This document shows positions 16,663-24,429 of a stretch of 57,964 nt of DNA, in pieces. Position numbers and translations under genes: made by a program. The notes under the pieces were generated by a model. The model did not search any database and was not told the origin of the DNA. It was given only the letters and a program-made list of their open reading frames with translations. This DNA is from an uncultured Oscillospiraceae bacterium. Its GTDB lineage: Bacteria > Bacillota > Clostridia > Oscillospirales > Acutalibacteraceae. Where the stretch lies: assembly GCA_900541905.1 (NCBI GenBank), contig UQLQ01000011.1, positions 1 to 57,964 of the forward strand. The letters are read 5' to 3'. Positions within the stretch are counted from its first letter, which is position 1; the number at the start of each line of letters is the position of its first letter.

Positions 16663-17829
16663 ATGCAAAGAACAATCAGCGCAATGGTCGGAAAAGGCTC
16701 AGTCAACCACAACAGCCGCAAATTCAAAGCGGAGAATGTGGATGGCAACCGCACTCATCTCAATATAGATTACTGCAACGAGTCGATAAAGAAAGTATAT
16801 CACGGACTATTCGATGAAGCGCTGAAAAGATACAACGACAGGCAGACGAGAGCTGACCGAAAAATAGAAAACTACTATGAAAAAATCCGCAGTTCCAAAC
16901 AGGAAAAACCGTTTCACGAACTGATTTTGCAGATAGGCGATAAGGAAAATATGAGCGCCGAAAGCGAAAACGGAGAGCTTGCCCGACAGATTTTAGATAA
17001 ATACTATCATGGGTTTCAGGAGCGAAATCTTCGGTTAAAAGTATTCTCAGCACATCTGCATATGGACGAGGCAACGCCTCATCTGCACATTGATTTTGTT
17101 CCCTTTACCACCGGCAGCAAGCGTGGACTGGATACCCGTGTATCGCTGAAACAGGCGCTTGCGGCACAGGGATTTAAGGGCGGAAGTCGTGGAGATACCG
17201 AGTGGAATCAATGGGTACAGTCCGAAAAAGAACAGCTTGCAAAAGTGATGGAGCGTTACGAAATTGAGTGAGAGCAGAAAGGCACACACGAAAAACATTT
17301 GTCTGTACTTTTGTAGCTTTTGGCGCTCATCAACCCTTGTGGCTCGGGCAACTGATACTCTGGAGAAGTATTCAGTGCTGTTTCCATTTCTTGCAGTGAT
17401 TCTGCCGCCTTATCATAATTTCTCACTCTGTCAGACAAGGATTTATACTCATCTGTTTTCTCGGCAAGTTTAATATCCAACTGTTCGATTTCTTTTGTAC
17501 GTTCCTGTTTTTTGTAATCGAGTACAATTGTTGACCCTTTAATTAAGCGGCTGAAATCCTTGATTAAAACACTGATGATAAGGTGTTTTCAAACGATTGA
17601 CGATTATCACCGACTGAATGTGACAAACGCAAATCTCTATCGAGAAAACGAGCATTTGAGGAAAAGCAATAGCAAATTGACCGATGAAAATGAAAATCTG
17701 CGTATTGAAAATCGAGATTACAAGCTGATCCGCAAAGTGTTCGGCAATAAACGGATTGATGATTTGCTGGAGCAAGCAAGGTCTAAACAGCGTGAGAAAC
17801 GCTTTAGAAATATTCAAAACGAAAGGTAG
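16663..17829 (+). pseudogene. mob: MobV-type (Pre/Mob) relaxase, broken by a stop codon and an inversion
   Basis: Nicks oriT and pilots the strand in conjugative mobilization. Codons 1-202 read normally and include the catalytic HLHMDEATPHLHIDF motif. Codon 203 is TGA where Trp is expected (E-I-E-stop-E-Q-K-G-T-H). The frame then continues to SVL at 17310, where 211 bp are inverted: the missing middle, with LDYKKQERTKEIEQLDIK, reads on the minus strand. The frame resumes at 17521 (STIVDPLIKRLKSL) to 17829. Undoing the inversion keeps frame and gives 388 codons with one stop. The 202-residue N-terminal product may still be made. Confidence 0.9.
17304..17526. repeat. Inverted segment in the relaxase bounded by 6 bp inverted repeats
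   Basis: TGTACT (17304-17309) and AGTACA (17521-17526) flank 211 bp (17310-17520) that encodes relaxase residues on the wrong strand. The inversion is exact at the repeats and frame-neutral. Confidence 0.85.
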
Positions 17830-17839
17830 GAAAAAGACA

Positions 17840-18217
17840 ATGGCAAAAACGATTTTTGAAGAAATGGGCGGCACTTATGTATGGCAGGGAGATTATAATC
17901 TCCCTTGCCTGTCCTTACCTGCCGAAAAAGTAAACAAACCCATTGGAGTGTGGGGACAGCGGCATCTGCGGTATATCCGTCAATACAAACGGATACTCTA
18001 CACCAATCTGCTGACAAGTGGCAAGCTGAACAGCTACCTTGCTGATATTGACAAGCAAGCAGAAGATTTGTTCTTTCGGCTGGTAAAACAGATGGCAGAG
18101 CGTGAGGGTGTGACCGAACAGCTAAAGGCAGAAAATCAGATGGAATGGGTTGGTCGTATGAACAATATTTGCAATCAAGCAATCGAAATTGTCAACACAG
18201 ATTTAATTTACGCATAA
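17840..18217 (+). CDS. tnpV: TnpV-like transposon-encoded protein
   Basis: 125 residues from ATG 17840 (MAKTIFEEMGGTYVWQGDY). Sequence and size match the TnpV family carried by clostridial mobilizable transposons; its biochemical role is unknown. No transmembrane segment or known catalytic motif. It follows the relaxase end by 10 nt, as in related elements, with AAGGTAGG upstream. In-frame extension upstream overlaps the relaxase and lacks support. Confidence 0.75.
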   Translation: MAKTIFEEMGGTYVWQGDYNLPCLSLPAEKVNKPIGVWGQRHLRYIRQYKRILYTNLLTSGKLNSYLADIDKQAEDLFFRLVKQMAEREGVTEQLKAENQMEWVGRMNNICNQAIEIVNTDLIYA

Positions 18218-18260
18218 TGCAGAACGGCGGCAGGGTATAAAAACCTTGTCGTCATTTTTA

Positions 18261-18351
18261 TGGTCAATTGACCATTAACTAAAACTTTAACAAAAATATT
18301 ATATTTTTATATGTTTTTCATATTGACCAGTAAGTTGTTAGGTGATATAAT
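18261..18351 (+). promoter_or_regulatory. Promoter and palindromic operator of the restriction-modification gene
   Basis: TTGACC (18323-18328), 17 bp spacer, TATAAT (18346-18351). A perfect 14 bp palindrome TGGTCAATTGACCA lies at 18261-18274, and its half-site TTGACCA recurs over the -35. A regulator, or the enzyme itself, could bind both. Confidence 0.65.
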
Positions 18352-18373
18352 ATATTAAAATTGGAGGTATTGT

Positions 18374-21300
18374 ATGGAACTAATTAATTTAGAGAAGGCT
18401 TTTAAGCATAATACATTTAGAACTGAGGATGATATAAAAATTCATTTTCACTCAGATATTGTTAAGCCTTTATTGGAAGAATTAAACCCTGATCGTGCAA
18501 ATCAATATAGAAGTGAAGAAACGCTAATTGCTGGCGGTAGAACTGATGCTACGTTTCAGAATATATCTTTTGAACTAAAAAAACTTAAATATTTCCAAAC
18601 TAAAAATGGAATTAATGAAGCTATTTTTGGCAGAGACGAAACCGATCATGGTTTATACGATTATATTATAAGCAATGCACATATATATGAGACCGATTCG
18701 GCAGATGTTATAGTATTGAAATTGTTAAATGGTATTGGTGTTGGGTTTGACGGAAATGATTTTATTTTTGCTCGTTTCGCCCCTTCGCCAGTTAACAATC
18801 CTATTAACACAAGCAAATTAAAGATAGACATCAAGTATGATTTACCAATCACTTTTGTTTATGAGGTGAAAGATTTTTCATCAGGGCTTAAGAAATTAGC
18901 ACTGCTTTTGAAACAACAGGATAAAATTGCTCTTAACAAAAAGAACCTTATTTCCATAATTAACCCTAAAAGTTCTTTTGTTAGAAAAAATATTAAGACG
19001 ATTTATGACGAGCTATATTTTAATCTTAATGATTTAAATGGCAGTACTCGTGTACGCACTCTGTATAAAGAGTGGGATAGAGTGTTTGGTACCATGTATG
19101 GAGAAGACGATGAAGCGACCTCTTTTACAGAAGTTTCGTCTGTAATAAAAGAAGCTTATGGTTACAGCAATACAGTAGTAATAGACAGCAAGGTTTATTT
19201 ATTTGCACTTCAAACATTTTTTAATATGTTTTTAAAGTTACTTATATATTCATTCCTCGCTCAGCTCGTTAGCCCTACTTTCAAGGCTGAAAATCTTACA
19301 AAGCCCCAAATTGATAGATTGTTTGATGGCGAACTCAATAAATATGAGTCATTAGTAAATAACTTTTTTGAATCTCACTTTATGGAATGGTTTACCTACA
19401 CTTGTTCAGAGAATAATTTTGATACTAATGTGGTAAATGAAATACTGAAAGTTGTAAATGAATTTGACTTGAGCACATATATCTTGAAGCCTGAAGAAAT
19501 ACAAGATATTTTGCAGGAAGTGTACATGGAACTCATTCCTGCGGAAATGAGACATTTGATGGGCGAGTATTTTTCGCCTGATTGGATTGTCGAACACGCA
19601 TTAGATATGGTTGGGTATACCGGTGAAATTAATAAAACTTTAATTGATCCAACCGCAGGTTCAGGAACATTTTTAACTCATTCAATTAAAAGAATAATAA
19701 AGAACTCCAAAGGGAAATTATCGAGAGATGATATAGACAAAATCACACACAACATAATAGGATTTGACATTAATCCTATTTCAGTTGTATCAGCAAAAGC
19801 AAATTATATTCTTGCAATTTTTTCGTCTTGTGAGGATTCTGTTTTTGAAGATTTTACAGATCCGGTCGATATTCCTATTTATATTGCCGACTCTATTCTT
19901 TCGCCAGTTGTTTATACCGAAGAAAGCGAATTAACACTGTCTATAGATACATCCGTTGGTAAATTTCAAATACCTAAGTTTGACGATTACACCAAAGCAA
20001 GTGAGTTCTTAAAAACATTAAGCAAAAGCATAGATGATAAATGTGACTTTGACGATTTCTGGAATAAAGCTGAAAATCGTTATGTAGATTCTAAATACAA
20101 ATCCGTTGTCGAGGATTTGTTCAATCGTCTTTATACATTACATCGTGCTGGGAACGATTCTTTTTGGCCCATTATTTTAAGAAACAGTTTTGCTCCTATA
20201 TTAATTGGAAACAAATTTGATTATGTTGTTGGAAATCCACCATGGATTGCATGGAAATCCATGAGTAAAAGTTATCGTGAAGGCACATTAGAAATATGGA
20301 AAAGTTATGGTATTTTTGAAAAGAATGCATACGATAAAAAAACCACTCATGATGACTTTGGAATGGCTGTAACTTATGTGGCAGTTGACAAATATCTTAA
20401 AGATAATGGCAACATGGTATTTTTACTACCTGCTTCTTTTCTTAAATCGACAAAGGGTGGAGAGGGCTTTAGAAAATTTTCTATTACTCGTTTTGGGCAA
20501 AACGTTCCATTTGCTGTAGATATGGTAGATGATTTTTCAAGTGTTAAATTATTTACTATCCCTACTGTTGCAATTAAAATTACAAAAGGTGTGGAAATGA
20601 CATACCCTATACATACCTATAAGGTTTGGGAGCAACTAGGGAAAAAGTCTCCGTTTGACTCCCATGCAAAATGGACAGATGTAGAAAAAAAATTAACGTC
20701 ACATATGCTATCTGCTCAACCTGTAGATGGTAATGATAAGCAATCTTCTTGGCTTACATTAGAGGATATGGAGTTCGCAAATAAAGTTTTGGCTCCCTCC
20801 AAGACAAGATTTTATAGCGGCAGAAAAGGAATTGAACCAGCAGGAGCAAAAGGGGTATATTTATTAAAGAAACCTATTAAAAGTCGTGATGGATTGCTAT
20901 TGATCGAGAATTGTATTGAAAGACAACGACGTAAGGATTTTATTAAAAAAGGCATTCACAAGGAAAAAGTTGAGGAAACATACGTGTATCCTATGCTTGG
21001 AGGAAGAAACATTGCAAAGTGGAAAGTCAAGTCTAACGAATATATGTTAGTTCCTCATACTGCCAAGCATAAATATGGTATTCCGGTTAAAGAACTTGAA
21101 AAAGATGCCCCGAAAACAAGTGAGTGGTTATTTTTCTATCATGATGAACTTTTAGCAAGTCGAATACAAAATGGTAAATTCTTCAACGCTAATACACAGC
21201 CTTATTACCGATTGGATAATGTTGGAGAATATACATTTGCTCCTTACAAGGTTTTGTGGAAAGAGCAAACCGGAAGTATGTCTGCCGTGGTGGTAGGCTC

Positions 21301-21661
21301 ATATCTTGAATCTATTCCTAACGCAGATAAAGATTTGTTCAGTGAGGATAAAACAATTGTTGTAGATTCTAAAGTTCTTATGTTGGGATTGGATAATGCT
21401 GACGAGGCATATTACGTTTGTGGAATCATAAATGCCAAAGATATAGTAAAAATTATTGATGGCTATGCAATATCGACCAACCGTGGAGTTGATGTTCTAA
21501 AATATTTGGCTATACCTAAGTTTGATTTACATAATCAAATACATATATCTATTGCTGAGTGTTCTAAAAAAATACATAACGAACTTAAAGCAAATCCCGA
21601 CTCTGATATTAAGACTCTCGAGAAACAGCTTAATACTCTCGTTAGGGAAATATTCGAATAA
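18374..21661 (+). CDS. Single-chain type II (IIG-like) restriction-modification enzyme
   Basis: 1095 residues combining nuclease and N6-adenine methyltransferase. The N-terminus has a PD-(D/E)xK-like site: GGRTD (Asp58) followed by FELKK (Glu67, Lys69). Helical linkers precede the methyltransferase core with SAM motif DPTAGSGTF (Asp425) and catalytic NPPW (621-624). The C-terminal third (about 760-1090) is the target-recognition region. No separate restriction or specificity gene is adjacent, so cutting and methylation are probably in one chain. GGAGG lies 8 nt before ATG. Cargo of the guaA element; likely anti-phage. A methylase with lost nuclease activity is the alternative. Confidence 0.85.
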   Translation: MELINLEKAFKHNTFRTEDDIKIHFHSDIVKPLLEELNPDRANQYRSEETLIAGGRTDATFQNISFELKKLKYFQTKNGINEAIFGRDETDHGLYDYIISNAHIYETDSADVIVLKLLNGIGVGFDGNDFIFARFAPSPVNNPINTSKLKIDIKYDLPITFVYEVKDFSSGLKKLALLLKQQDKIALNKKNLISIINPKSSFVRKNIKTIYDELYFNLNDLNGSTRVRTLYKEWDRVFGTMYGEDDEATSFTEVSSVIKEAYGYSNTVVIDSKVYLFALQTFFNMFLKLLIYSFLAQLVSPTFKAENLTKPQIDRLFDGELNKYESLVNNFFESHFMEWFTYTCSENNFDTNVVNEILKVVNEFDLSTYILKPEEIQDILQEVYMELIPAEMRHLMGEYFSPDWIVEHALDMVGYTGEINKTLIDPTAGSGTFLTHSIKRIIKNSKGKLSRDDIDKITHNIIGFDINPISVVSAKANYILAIFSSCEDSVFEDFTDPVDIPIYIADSILSPVVYTEESELTLSIDTSVGKFQIPKFDDYTKASEFLKTLSKSIDDKCDFDDFWNKAENRYVDSKYKSVVEDLFNRLYTLHRAGNDSFWPIILRNSFAPILIGNKFDYVVGNPPWIAWKSMSKSYREGTLEIWKSYGIFEKNAYDKKTTHDDFGMAVTYVAVDKYLKDNGNMVFLLPASFLKSTKGGEGFRKFSITRFGQNVPFAVDMVDDFSSVKLFTIPTVAIKITKGVEMTYPIHTYKVWEQLGKKSPFDSHAKWTDVEKKLTSHMLSAQPVDGNDKQSSWLTLEDMEFANKVLAPSKTRFYSGRKGIEPAGAKGVYLLKKPIKSRDGLLLIENCIERQRRKDFIKKGIHKEKVEETYVYPMLGGRNIAKWKVKSNEYMLVPHTAKHKYGIPVKELEKDAPKTSEWLFFYHDELLASRIQNGKFFNANTQPYYRLDNVGEYTFAPYKVLWKEQTGSMSAVVVGSYLESIPNADKDLFSEDKTIVVDSKVLMLGLDNADEAYYVCGIINAKDIVKIIDGYAISTNRGVDVLKYLAIPKFDLHNQIHISIAECSKKIHNELKANPDSDIKTLEKQLNTLVREIFE

Positions 21662-21709
21662 CTATAAACTTGATTTTTGGACATCAAGCGATTAAAATAT
21701 GTATGTTGC

Positions 21710-21728
21710 GTGGCAACGATATGGCAAC
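21710..21728 (+). repeat. Integrase arm-type repeat, right end of main element
   Basis: GTGGCAACGATATGGCAAC, nearly identical to 7711-7729, 120 bp upstream of att copy 2. Confidence 0.6.
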
Positions 21729-21794
21729 AAAAAATCGGATAGCGTATGCTTCACCGATAATACAAGTAATGTAGATACTCTCTGCTAAATATCA

Positions 21795-21840
21795 TAAACA
21801 AAGTTGTTTAGAATTGATTTGCAGGGAGCGAGTGGGAATG
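21795..21840 (+). other. Attachment site copy 2 with conserved palindrome
   Basis: TAAACAAAGTTGTTTA (21795-21810), then exactly 19 nt, then GAGTGGGAATG (21830-21840), which reads E-W-E-stop like the guaA end. The same palindrome, spacing and core recur at copy 3. This is the right end of the main element or the left end of the satellite cassette. Confidence 0.75.
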
Positions 21841-21860
21841 ATTGTAATTTGATAATAGAT

Positions 21861-21911
21861 TTGAAGGCATGAAAGTAATTTAGGATTATCTTCATGCCTT
21901 CAATATTTTTT
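21861..21911 (+). terminator. Terminator after att copy 2
   Basis: Perfect 13 bp stem TTGAAGGCATGAA (21861-21873) with TTCATGCCTTCAA (21891-21903), followed by TATTTTTT. Confidence 0.8.
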
Positions 21912-21945
21912 AGCACTAAAAAATAAAAGAAAGGGGAGAGATATC

Positions 21946-22389
21946 GTGATATTAGAACAAGGACAAGAATTCACGGATAGATCCGATATCAGTCATTTAC
22001 TAGGTGGCAACCCTCAAAGCGGAATAACTCTAGCAAGCAAAGCAAATGCAATACTTCTTTTCAAAAACGAAGATGAACTTTATTCTGATTACTTTTATCC
22101 CAGAGGCACCTATGATTTTTGTATGTATACTGGGATAGGCAGAACTGGTCATCAAGATAGCTTAGAAAATAAATTATATGATTTGAATATAGCTGTTTTA
22201 TCACACAAAAAACTAGGTAAACCATTATTACTATTTGAAAAGAAAAAAGGAAAATATCATTTTGTTGGCGAATATAAATTGACTGAAACACATCAAAACA
22301 TACAACCAGATGATAATAATTTTCTTAGAAGAGTATTTATTTTCCATCTAACAAAAATCTCAGACTCCATTGAGCTGACTATATTATAG
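21946..22389 (+). CDS. Stand-alone SRA-like modified-base-binding domain protein
   Basis: 147 residues starting at GTG 21946 after AAAGGGGAG. The pattern G-x-L/F-x-R-x-D-I...GG-x-x-x-SGI, a central YDFCMYTGIGRTGHQD and LGKPLLLFEKKKGKYHFVGEY resembles the N-terminal SRA-type domain of ScoMcrA-like HNH endonucleases, which reads 5-methylcytosine or phosphorothioate DNA. Here no HNH domain follows, so it would bind modified DNA without cutting, or act with another protein. It is the only gene between att copies 2 and 3. Assignment is by pattern only. Confidence 0.6.
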   Translation: MILEQGQEFTDRSDISHLLGGNPQSGITLASKANAILLFKNEDELYSDYFYPRGTYDFCMYTGIGRTGHQDSLENKLYDLNIAVLSHKKLGKPLLLFEKKKGKYHFVGEYKLTETHQNIQPDDNNFLRRVFIFHLTKISDSIELTIL

Positions 22390-22524
22390 TGGCAATATTT
22401 TGGCAACAGAAAATGTGATAGCTCGTAATCTATGAATACATAAAGCTAATATTGATAATAAGAGCTAAACTATCTAAACAAAACTGTTTATATTACGTTT
22501 GTAAAAAGCGAGTGGGAATAATTT
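22389..22524 (+). other. Attachment site copy 3 with arm repeat and palindrome (right junction)
   Basis: GTGGCAATATTTTGGCAAC (22389-22407), TAAACAAAACTGTTTA (22475-22490), 19 nt, then GAGTGGGAATAATTT (22510-22524). Same order and spacing as copy 2, with roughly two-thirds identity over the 140 bp. It also encodes E-W-E-stop. Confidence 0.75.
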
Positions 22525-22596
22525 GTGATGTCACCTGACACATAACGTTATCCTTGCGTGTGAAGGATAAAACAGTATAAGATAGAAAAAATTAGA

Positions 22597-22628
22597 CTCT
22601 AGAGGCAACGCCTCTAGGGTATTTTTTA
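22597..22628 (+). terminator. Terminator right of the element, probably the original guaA terminator
   Basis: Stem CTAGAGGC-AAC-GCCTCTAG (22599-22617), then GGTATTTTTT. Located about 75 bp after att copy 3, it would have served guaA before integration. Confidence 0.8.
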
Positions 22629-22693
22629 CATCATAAAAAGTACAGAGTAAACCGTCAGAAAACTTGTAACGACAATACTTTCACATCTTGCTT

Positions 22694-22774
22694 CCACCGC
22701 GATTTAAGCCATCCAAACCAACTCCTACACAGTCCACGAAGTGCGTGTGAGGATGCCGTGGCTGAATGCGGTGG
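22694..22774. other. GC-richer structured stretch of unknown function
   Basis: CCACCGC (22694-22700) pairs with GCGGTGG (22768-22774), and the flanks ATTTAAGCCA...TCC and GGATGCCGTGGCTGAAT continue an imperfect stem. It stands out from the AT-rich surroundings. The region 22629-23186 carries no gene; it may be a non-coding RNA or an old insertion remnant. Confidence 0.35.
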
Positions 22775-22897
22775 CGGGGCTAACGGGTTTTGTGAAGTGA
22801 CATCTGTTGTTTTGCAACAACCGATAGAGTATTCTTCGCTAAAATCGTTATCGTAGGAAGAATGACTATAAAATGAAAAGATACAGAAAAAAATCAG

Positions 22898-22930
22898 ACT
22901 TTAGAGGCGTGAGTCTTTAAGGTCTTTTTT
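22898..22930 (+). terminator. Second terminator, related to 22597-22628
   Basis: 11 bp stem with G-U pairs (22898-22908 with 22913-22923), GTGA loop and CTTTTTT tail. The flanking GGAAGAAT...AGATACAG sequence resembles that before the first terminator, suggesting duplication. Confidence 0.65.
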
Positions 22931-23186
22931 CTTGTAAAATCATATGTAAAAACAATACTGCAATACCTAGTTTTATCCAAAGTAATCTAATGTATTAAAT
23001 AATACTTGTACCTTCTAACACTGTAGAAGAGAAAGTTATTTATTTCTTAGTTTTAAAATACTTTTGATAAAATATAAATTCTATTTATTCTATAGTTGGA
23101 ATAATAAAACCAGATTCTCAAAAGATAATTATATATGAATGATATGTAAAATATAAAACTTTTTTATAATTACTATTGATTTCATG

Positions 23187-23230
23187 TTGTGACAATGTTA
23201 TATTGAATATATACTTTATTAGTATATATT
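23187..23230 (+). promoter_or_regulatory. Promoter with overlapping dyad upstream of the malate genes
   Basis: TTGTGA (23187-23192), 17 bp spacer, TATACT (23210-23215). The perfect 10 bp dyad AATATATACT / AGTATATATT (23206-23215, 23221-23230) overlaps the -10 and the start region, so repressor control is likely. Confidence 0.65.
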
Positions 23231-23279
23231 TGAAATTTAATTTCATTCAGTTTATAATGAACCTTCAGGAGGAACTATT

Positions 23280-24410
23280 ATGGGTTATGTTAATTGGAGT
23301 TACGAAGAGCTAAATCGCTTTTGCCAAGATGTTTTTGAATCTTTTGGTTTTACAAAAGAAGAAAGCGGTATTATAACAGATGTATTGCTCACCGCAGATT
23401 TATATGGATTTGAAAGCCATGGTATGCAAAGAATGGTGAGATATCATAAAGGAATTGAAAAAGGAACTATTCATCCAAAAGAACAGCCGGAAATTGTATT
23501 TGAAACACCGGTATCAGCTGTAGTAGACGGACATAATGGTATGGGACAACTTATCAGTCTGTTTGCGATGAATAAAGCAATTGAAAAGGCTAAGAAAACA
23601 GGAATTGGCATTGTCAGTGTAAGAAATTCAAATCACTTTGGTATTGCTGGATATTATACAAAAATGGCATGCGACCAAGGGCTTTTAGGCATGTCTTGTA
23701 CCAATTCAGAAGCAATTATGGTTCCTACTTTCGGAAAACAAGCTATGCTTGGTTCTAATCCGATTGCAGTATCTATGCCTGCAGAACCTTATCCGTTTTT
23801 CTTTGACTGTTCCACTACAGTGGTAACAAGGGGAAAACTGGAAATGTACAATAAATCGGGTACACCTCTTCCGGACGGTTGGGCTCTTGATAAGAATGGT
23901 CATGCTTCCAATAATGCACCGGATGTTCTTGCCAATATTGTTTCCAAAGGTGGAGGTGGTATTATGCCATTGGGCGGCTGCGAAGAAGTTAGCGGCAGCC
24001 ATAAAGGTTATGGCTATGGTATGATATGTGAATTGTTCAGTTCTATTCTATCATTGGGTGTTACTTCCGATCAATGCTGCACATTTTCTGACAAAACAGG
24101 AATTTGTCATGGTTTTATGGCAATTGATCCTGCAATATTCGGAGACCCTGAAAAAATTAAACAACACTTCTCAGACTATTTGGAAGCAGTTCGTGAAAGT
24201 CCAAAAGCGGATGGTAAAGATAGAATTTACACACACGGCGAAAAAGAAATTCTGGCTGAAAAGGACAGAAGAGAAAACGGTATTCCTGTAAATGATAATA
24301 CTATGGTAGAACTTGCAAATCTCTGTGAATATCTAAAACTTGATTTTGCTTCCTACTTTAAGGGATACGAATTGCCAAAAGACAGCAAATTCTTCTCAGG
24401 CAACTATTAA
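23280..24410 (+). CDS. Malate/L-lactate dehydrogenase family oxidoreductase (LDH2/MDH2)
   Basis: 376 residues of the NAD(P)-dependent LDH2/MDH2 family, unrelated to Rossmann-type lactate dehydrogenases. Diagnostic segments are ADLYGFESHGMQR, VRNSNHFGIAGYY (catalytic His) and GSNPIAVSMPA. With the malic enzyme 19 nt downstream, malate oxidation or oxaloacetate reduction is the likely role; 2-oxo-acid reductases of related specificity cannot be excluded. AGGAGG precedes ATG by 7 nt. Regulated by a dyad-overlapped promoter. Confidence 0.85.
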   Translation: MGYVNWSYEELNRFCQDVFESFGFTKEESGIITDVLLTADLYGFESHGMQRMVRYHKGIEKGTIHPKEQPEIVFETPVSAVVDGHNGMGQLISLFAMNKAIEKAKKTGIGIVSVRNSNHFGIAGYYTKMACDQGLLGMSCTNSEAIMVPTFGKQAMLGSNPIAVSMPAEPYPFFFDCSTTVVTRGKLEMYNKSGTPLPDGWALDKNGHASNNAPDVLANIVSKGGGGIMPLGGCEEVSGSHKGYGYGMICELFSSILSLGVTSDQCCTFSDKTGICHGFMAIDPAIFGDPEKIKQHFSDYLEAVRESPKADGKDRIYTHGEKEILAEKDRRENGIPVNDNTMVELANLCEYLKLDFASYFKGYELPKDSKFFSGNY

Positions 24411-24429
24411 TTGATTGGAGGTCAATCAA

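Larger units (their letters stand above)
7642..22524. mobile_element. Integrated mobilizable element at the 3' end of guaA, with satellite cassette
   Basis: Bounded on the left by the guaA terminal codons (GAGTGGGAGTAATTT, 7642-7656) and on the right by GAGTGGGAATAATTT (22510-22524), one mismatch in 15. A third partial copy at 21830 splits it into about 14.2 kb (regulator, excisionase, interrupted integrase, mobilization genes, TnpV, restriction-modification) and about 0.7 kb (one gene). GTGGCAAC...TGGCAAC boxes occur near each end. guaA 3' ends are a known hotspot for integrative elements. With integrase and relaxase both damaged, it is probably not self-mobile now. Confidence 0.85.

Noticed and set aside
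17269..17271. TGA read as tryptophan in the relaxase
   Set aside because: TGA ends several intact genes here (for example the excisionase at 8824-8826) and Trp is encoded by TGG throughout, so this is a nonsense change and not a recoded code.
17256..17480. Separate minus-strand gene inside the relaxase region
   Set aside because: Its translation (EKTDEYKSLSDRVRNYDK...) is the missing relaxase middle; it is an inverted fragment and not an independent gene.
22530..22900. Group II intron or CRISPR-like content in the region right of the element
   Set aside because: No domain V-like sequence, no regularly spaced repeats; only two related terminators and one imperfect stem are seen. No CRISPR array was seen anywhere in the window.
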